Source: Tamarix chinensis
Taxonomy: Eukaryota > Streptophyta > Magnoliopsida > Caryophyllales > Tamaricaceae
Length of the DNA: 64,000 nucleotides
Assembly (NCBI GenBank): GCA_030549775.1
Contig: CM060181.1
Coordinates: 49,420,218-49,484,217 of the forward strand
Direction: 5' to 3'
Shown here one piece after another: positions 58,234 to 64,000 of this stretch. Below the pieces are notes generated by a model. It did not search any database. It had not been told where the DNA came from and worked only from the letters and a program-made list of their open reading frames with translations. Position numbers and translations under genes: made by a program. The first letter of the stretch is position 1, and every line of letters begins with the position of its first letter.

Positions 58234-59649
58234 GTCTACACTCTATTGCATTATTTTATTTATTTTCCTTAAATATTTCCTCTTAATTTTATTTTCTCCC
58301 TTTTTTCATTGATACTATTAGTATATATTGACCTCAAGTGCATGTTTGAATGATAATTTCACCTAAATTTTATTTTGAATGACAAATTTTCAAACTTTTT
58401 TTTAAAACACTTATTACAGTAAATTCTATAACTTTTAATTGCCAAAGATATTATAATGTTCTCAATTTACAATATAGTAATGAACTAACTTCAAGACAAC
58501 ATATAATAAAATAGAATTTTTTTCGTTTCATATAAAACAAATATTTTATTATATTCTTTCTGTTTATATAAAAAAAATATTTTAAATGAAAAGAATAGTT
58601 TCAAAAATAAAATCTTTTTAGATTAATTAATTTTTATCTTTTTATTTTTTTATCAAACTTTATAAATTAATTATTATTTTATTTTTAATTTAATATATAA
58701 GTATACTATTATAAATATATTTATTATCTTCTAAAATAATATATATATTACTAAGAAAATTTTACCAAAAAGATAGTGTAGTACAAGTGGACCGTTCTTC
58801 TACTACGGCATGTTTCACGTCCCGTCTAATTTAATCAAATTTATTAAATTGAGTGTCCACGTCGAACTTTGAGTGGTCTTATTTCTTGGTAACTTATAGT
58901 AGGGATTTAATGAAGTTACGACTGGGAGGGTCAATAATACCCCCTTGTGGTCCACTGGTCCTTGTATTTAATTGAGGGTAGTAGGGGATGCCATTCCCGG
59001 CAGGCACTGATGCTGCAGACGTTTCCTCCTTCGGAAACGTTTCAGAATTAAAATTTATATTAAAATTATTTAATTAATATTTTCATTAAAAAATATTATT
59101 TAATTAATTTTTATTAAAAAATAATTATTTATAATTAAAATTAACTAATATAAGTAATAATCTTAGTAAATTTAATCTATTTTAAAGAATATATATATAT
59201 AATATATGTATATATATAAAAAAAAATTTACGTTTTCTACCATCTCGTTTTCTTAATTTTTATAAAATATCGTTTACACATTTCATTCCGTTTTCGTTTT
59301 CCGTTCCCGTCCCCGTTCCCATGCAACACAGATTTCCGGTACCTTTTTTTTCCCCATAATATTAGCAACAATTGCCTGATATAAATGGTACTCTCTTTGA
59401 ATTTTAGCAAGAATTGCCTTGAAGGAATTCTGCACACTTTCAGCTGATGCATTAAGATATCTTATTTAATGACTATACATAAATATAAATTTGCGGCGAT
59501 TTTACTGTACAATTCGTTGCATCATCTAGTATTGTATAACAAGTACTACAATATTTTAAAAAAAAATCTTCTAATTAATTTGTTTTAATTTTGATTTACT
59601 AAAAAATATACTATAATAATTTTAAAATTTTATTTTATATATAGATATT
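58234..59649. other. AT-rich DNA with a short hairpin
   Basis: No gene is recognised. ACGTTTCC/GGAAACGT at 59019-59040 is an 8-bp inverted repeat with a 6-base loop. A TTCCGTTCCCGTCCCCGTTCC tract lies near 59298-59318. Together they may mark a small, decayed transposon, but I could not define its ends. Confidence 0.35.
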
Positions 59650-60600
59650 CATACTAATATATTTTTGATAAAAAAATTGATGAAAATTCAGTACATTACT
59701 TGTAAAATATTGGTTTTAGGTGAAACAATAGTAAAAAAATCATCTCGCTAATAAAATATTAGTATATTGATAGTAAAATATAGAAGTTTTAAGTAGAAAA
59801 AATATAAAAATATGAAATCAATGGTGAAAATTTAGTATATTAGTAGTAAAATATTAGTTTTAAGTAGAATAATGATAAAAGCTTAATTTTATCGGTAAAA
59901 AATTAGTTTATTAGTGGTAAAATATCAATACTATAGTGATAAACAATCATTATATTAGCAGTTAAAGATCAATTTTAACTATAATAATGGTAAAAGATCA
60001 ACTCAGTGGTGAAAAATTAGTATATTAGTAGGGAAAATTTAGTACATTTGTAGTAAAAAAAATTAATTTTAAGTAAAATAGTGATGGTAAAAGATCAATT
60101 TATTGGTTAAAAATTAGTATATTAATGATGCAATATCAATTTGTTGGTAAAAAAAAATATATTAGTAGTGAAACATTGGTACATTGATAATAAAATATCA
60201 ATTTGAGGGTAAAAAATAATACATTAATGGTAAAAAAAAGTAATCAATACCTTAGCGGTAAAAAAATAGTACATTAGTGGCGAAAGATTAGTTTAAGAAA
60301 AATAATAGTAAAATATCAATTTGTTACTGAAAAATCAGCATATTAGTGATAAGATATTATTATATTAGAGATAAAATATCAATACTTTAGTAGTGAAATC
60401 TCTGCATGTTAGTAGTTAGAGATTAATTTTAAGTAGAATAATGATGAAATATAAACTCATTGGTCAATAATTGGTATATTATTAATAAAAGATTAGTTCA
60501 ATAATGATGAAATGTGTTTGTGTGTGGTTATGGTAAAATATTTATTAAAACTAAGGTGGTGAAAGATTAATATAATAATAGTAAAATATGTATACAAATT
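59650..60600. repeat. Degenerate repeat field of about 30-60 bp units
   Basis: For about 950 bp the phrases AAAAATTAGTATATTAGTAG, TAAAATATCAATTT, TTTTAAGTAGAATAATG and GTAAAAGATCAA recur in varying order. No perfect period is visible. It looks like an old, scrambled minisatellite. Confidence 0.7.
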
Positions 60601-60625
60601 ATTTTTTAAATCAAAAGTATATCAA

Positions 60626-60910
60626 TAGGGGTGGAGGTTGTAACTGAGTAGAGTCGGGTCAGCTTACAAACTATTCAACTTGACTAATTAAAAGCTTAGT
60701 TTGTTTAGTTAAATTATCTGAGATCAAACTACGGTTGCAAACTCGAGCTGAATTCTAGCCCAAAAAAGTTCAACTTAGCTCAATTTTAGTTTAAACTCTT
60801 GACATCAATTCATTTGTTTAGTTTGTGAGCCTTGTTTCAAACTCATTTATTAAACAAGTCGAGCCCGAATTTTGAGATGTTTGGTTCGACTTGATTTATT
60901 TACAGCCCTA
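60626..60910. mobile_element. 285-bp hAT-type MITE
   Basis: The left end is TAGGGGTGGAGGTTGTAACT; the complement of the right end is TAGGGCTGTAAATAAATCAA. Subterminal motifs such as CTCGAGC, AACTTGACT and AAGTCGAGCC recall the GAGCCGA family. Flanks do not give a perfect 8-bp duplication; ATATCAAT occurs just left and again a few bases beyond the right end. Confidence 0.6.
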
Positions 60911-61177
60911 AATATGGATATCAATTTAAAAAGTAAAATATAAAAATATTCTACTATAATTTTTTTAATAATTATAATAAATTATATTTTTATTTAAAAA
61001 ATTAAAAAGTAAAAATAAAATTATTAACATAATGGTAGCTTTAGTGGATTCGTAGTAAAGTTATGTACATCACTCCACATGTTATGGGTATTGTATATTT
61101 ACATATCCAAGCGTGTCTAAGAGAGAGATGTAATTAAAATGATATCCTAAATCATATCTCCATTGTATAGACGTTTA
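60911..61177. other. AT-rich DNA, nothing recognised
   Basis: 267 bp between two MITEs, with no coding or structural feature. Confidence 0.4.
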
Positions 61178-61419
61178 GCGTTTGTTCGGTATGGGGGTGA
61201 TAGAGGTGGAAAATTTTTTTTTCCTATTTTATATCTTTTATATTAAATCATTAATAATAATTAATATATTTTTAATAAAATATCCATTTAAGATCAAATT
61301 AAGATCTAAAATGGATATTTATTAGAATAAGAGTATTTAATTTTAAATAAATTATACAAGATATATAAAATATAGGAAAATTTTTTTATATTTTTATTAC
61401 CCTAATACCAAACGAGCAC
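61178..61419. mobile_element. 242-bp fold-back MITE, TTA target duplication
   Basis: The left end is GCGTTTGTTCGGTATGGGGG; the complement of the right end is GTGCTCGTTTGGTATTAGGG. Almost the whole element can fold back, with a central palindrome TATCCATTTAAGATC...GATCTAAAATGGATA. TTA flanks both ends (61175-61177 and 61420-61422), which fits PIF/Harbinger-type MITEs, though the superfamily is not certain. Confidence 0.65.
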
Positions 61420-62561
61420 TTAAAAGCAATAGAGTTTCCCCTTGCGTCTAGAATGGACCTGAACATCAAATATGTTCGAATTAGGTCAGTAAAGTGTCTA
61501 ATTTGGACCTGAGATAGGTCAAGACATGGATTGCTCAATTACTTTATTAGTTGACTTTCAATAGGTTTGGGTTAATATGGGGTCAAGTTAGTTCATGGGT
61601 ATTAAAAATTAATATATATTAAATTTTTTACTTTAGGTGAATATTTTTAATACATTTTACAAGTAAAAAATAATGAAAATTAGAATTAGTAGATATATAC
61701 TAATTTTAATATTGTTTTAGTGAATGTTTATTAATAAAATTGTATAATATCTTATTTTTCTAAATTCTCACTTCTAAATAGCATGTTGTAAGAGAATTAA
61801 TTCATATAGGACGGATAATACTTATTAGGTTATTATCTAAAATTAACACTATTTTCTATATAAAAAAAATTTAACTTAAAATGAATTTAATTTAATTTTA
61901 TTTCATTTTAGTGTTCTAATTATATTTTAAAGAAAATAATAAAGAAAGAAGTAATTTATTTATTTTGTACTATTATTTATCACAATTGTACCATTATTAA
62001 TGTTGTCTAAAATATGGCTAATTTATGGGGGGGGAAGTAATTTCTAAATATAAGTCTTCATAGGAAAAAAAATGTCAAATGATAAATATTTATTTTTATC
62101 TATAAATAGATTAATAATATATTAAAGAGATAAAAAAATTGTTAATATTCATGAAAATTTTAAAATCAGTCCAAATTTAAATGGACATAATATAATTAGA
62201 CTAATTTATAATGGTGAACATATCTAGTTGAACGAGCTGAGTAGGTCATTATACTTGCCCAGTTGGCAATCACATGTCGCACCTTGCACCTTTTAATCAA
62301 ATAATTCAATAAGATTGCTGGCAAAGAGTGCAAGTCTCCTCCAAAATGGGGAACATAGCAGACACACAGTTACCGGAGAATTCTCCTCGAATAGATTCGA
62401 AGGAAGCTTCATTATTAACACGTTCACATGCACACTATGGTCAGGTTCACCGGCCCTCAATCACCTTATTTTGATTGTCTAGTTAATAAAGGCCGAAAGC
62501 CATAGAACAAAAATAACCATGCTTTCGTGGCAAACAAATCACATGTTTACACACGCCAGCA
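61420..62561. other. AT-rich DNA, no gene recognised
   Basis: No recognisable protein or repeat, apart from short A/T runs. Confidence 0.35.
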
Positions 62562-64000
62562 TAGAGGTGGCAAACGGGTCGGGCGGGTCGGGTTCGGGTC
62601 GGGTCATAGCGGGTCGGGTCATTAACGGGTCGGGTCATAGCGGGTCATTTGACTATTGCGGGTCGGGTCGGGTCACTAACGGGTCGGGTCATTTCGGGTC
62701 AATCAATTTGGCGGGTCGGGTGCGGGTCGGGTCGGGTCATTAACGGGTCGGGTCATTTCGGGTCAATTGTCGGGTCGGGTCGGTTTCGGGTCGAGTCATT
62801 TCGGTTCCGGCCTCCAGGTCATTTCGGGTTAATTTGTCGAGTCGGATTAGGTCCGACTATTCGAGTTAAGAAAACTCGGATTCGGATAATTTTGGGTTAA
62901 CTTGATTGGTGGTAGGGTGACTAGGGTCGGGTTGGTTTCGGGTCATTTTCTAGTTCACGTGAGTAGGTGGCTTAGGCCGGTTCAGGTCATTTCATATTTT
63001 CATGTAATAATATAATATGACAGGTTAGTTATGTTCGAGTTGTTTCGAGTTAAATTGATGGGTGGGGTCATTTGACTCATTTCATACAATTTGACGGGTT
63101 GAATTCAATTAGTTACGGGTTAACTTAATGGGTCGAGTTTTGACGGGTTTACTCATATTCGAGCCTAAGTAATTATCATTTCATAAATCATAAATATTAG
63201 AGACAGACAATCATAAGATTAATATTGCAGATAAAAGAATTAAAAATATTAAATGCGCTTTATTTTCACAAATAAATAGTAAAGATATTTATAAATTTTA
63301 ATAATAAAAAATGTTGCGCTTTGAATCAAACAAAGATATTTATCATTGATTATAATTTATTTGATAACTTAAAATATTTAATTACTTAAAAAAGATAATT
63401 TTATAAAATAAAGATGATCAAAACAAGATTATACAATGTATAATTAATTATCATTTATTACATTGTATATATTAGATACAATAATAAGATTACTAGTAAA
63501 GATAAATGAAATAAGAATATTATATGTGTTTTATTTTTACAAAGGTAAATAATAAAAATATTTATAAGTTTTAATAGTATTATATTCGATTGCTTAAAAT
63601 ATTTATAAATTTTAAAAGTAAAAATATTAGATATCTATAATATATTATATTTACTTAATTAGTTAAAATATTTGATTACTTAAAAAAAGATAATTTTATA
63701 AAATAAAGATGAGCATAACAAGAATAAACAATGTATAATTATCATTTACTACATTGTAAATATTAGATACAATCATAAGATTATTAGTAAAGATAAATGA
63801 AAAAAGAGTATTATATGTGTTTTATTTTTACAAAGGTAAATAATAAAGATATTTATAAGTTTTAATAGTATTATATTTGATTGCTTTAAACATTTATAAA
63901 TTTTACATGTAAAAGTATTCGATGTTTATCATATATTATATTTAATTAATTACTTAAAAAAAGATAATTTTATAAAATAAAGGTGAGTATAACAAGAATA
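62562..64000. mobile_element. hAT-type terminus of GGGTCGGG repeats; rest runs off the window
   Basis: It starts TAGAGGTGGCAAACGGGTCG, a common plant hAT terminus. For about 600 bp GGGTCGGGTC, CATTTCGGGTCA and TTAACGGGTC recur, decaying into TGGGTCGAG by 63160. The opposite end is not in the window. ORFs at 62519-62743 and 62649-62900 are translations of the repeat. Confidence 0.6.
63394..64000. repeat. Tandem array of about 275-295 bp units
   Basis: GATAATTTTATAAAATAAAG starts units at 63394, 63689 and 63963, and the full units agree along their length (ACAATGTATAATTA, TTTACAAAGGTAAATAATAA, AAGTTTTAATAGTATTATAT). A more diverged unit precedes at about 63182-63393. The array continues past the window edge. 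Confidence 0.88.

Noticed and set aside
45526..58241. An 8-bp target duplication for the large hAT element
   Set aside because: CATAGTCC and GTCTACAC differ at most positions; the element call rests on the ends and content only.
62519..62900. Gly/Ser/Arg-rich ORFs
   Set aside because: They are translations of GGGTCGGG-type subterminal repeats of a hAT end.

Overview
The window is nuclear DNA from a flowering plant. It is AT-rich, dominated by transposable elements, and contains only two recognisable host genes. The plant origin rests on a fibrillin/plastid-lipid-associated protein (8659-9191, +), a FAM32A-like protein with plant-style termini (9646-12077, -), Ty1/copia, Ty3/gypsy, LINE and hAT elements of plant type, and retroelement primer-binding sites like plant initiator tRNA-Met. 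I cannot name the species. No CRISPR, operon or bacterial feature is present. The two host genes converge, with 454 bp between their stop codons, and have unrelated functions.

Layout. 1-5640: two decayed hAT-like (BED finger/DUF659) transposons lying head-to-head as a large inverted repeat. 5644-8139: decayed copia element with a 3' LTR, interrupted by a second insertion. 8659-12400: the two genes; the long intron of the FAM32A gene holds a 492-bp fold-back element with tRNA-like arms. 12600-16204: 3' end and LTR of a Tat/Athila-type gypsy element. 16205-18968: a small fold-back MITE, a retroelement 5' LTR with gag start, and a copia RNase H fragment on the minus strand.

18969-34380: two copies of one long-LTR family in opposite orientations, separated by LINE fragments, a hAT terminus and a hAT MITE with a perfect 8-bp target duplication. 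34390-45050: a nested stack. A copia element is split by a full-length gypsy element (35052-44047, duplication TATGT), whose reverse transcriptase is in turn split by a third copy of the long LTR (38571-41839, duplication CTTAG/CTTGG).

45534-58233: a candidate 12.7-kb hAT element with GAGCCGA-type subterminal repeats and a decayed transposase, carrying a fourth long-LTR copy (51403-56278, duplication TGTAT). 58234-64000: a degenerate repeat field, two MITEs, and a hAT terminus built of GGGTCGGG repeats followed by a tandem array of about 280 bp that runs off the window.

None of the transposon reading frames looks intact. The long ORFs in the purine/pyrimidine-rich tracts (about 19.4-20.3, 30.4-31.1 and 54.7-55.9 kb) are low-complexity LTR sequence, not genes. 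The most unusual structures are the fold-back element with paired tRNA-like arms, the long-LTR family whose copies each carry different minisatellites, and the reconstructable three-level nested insertion.
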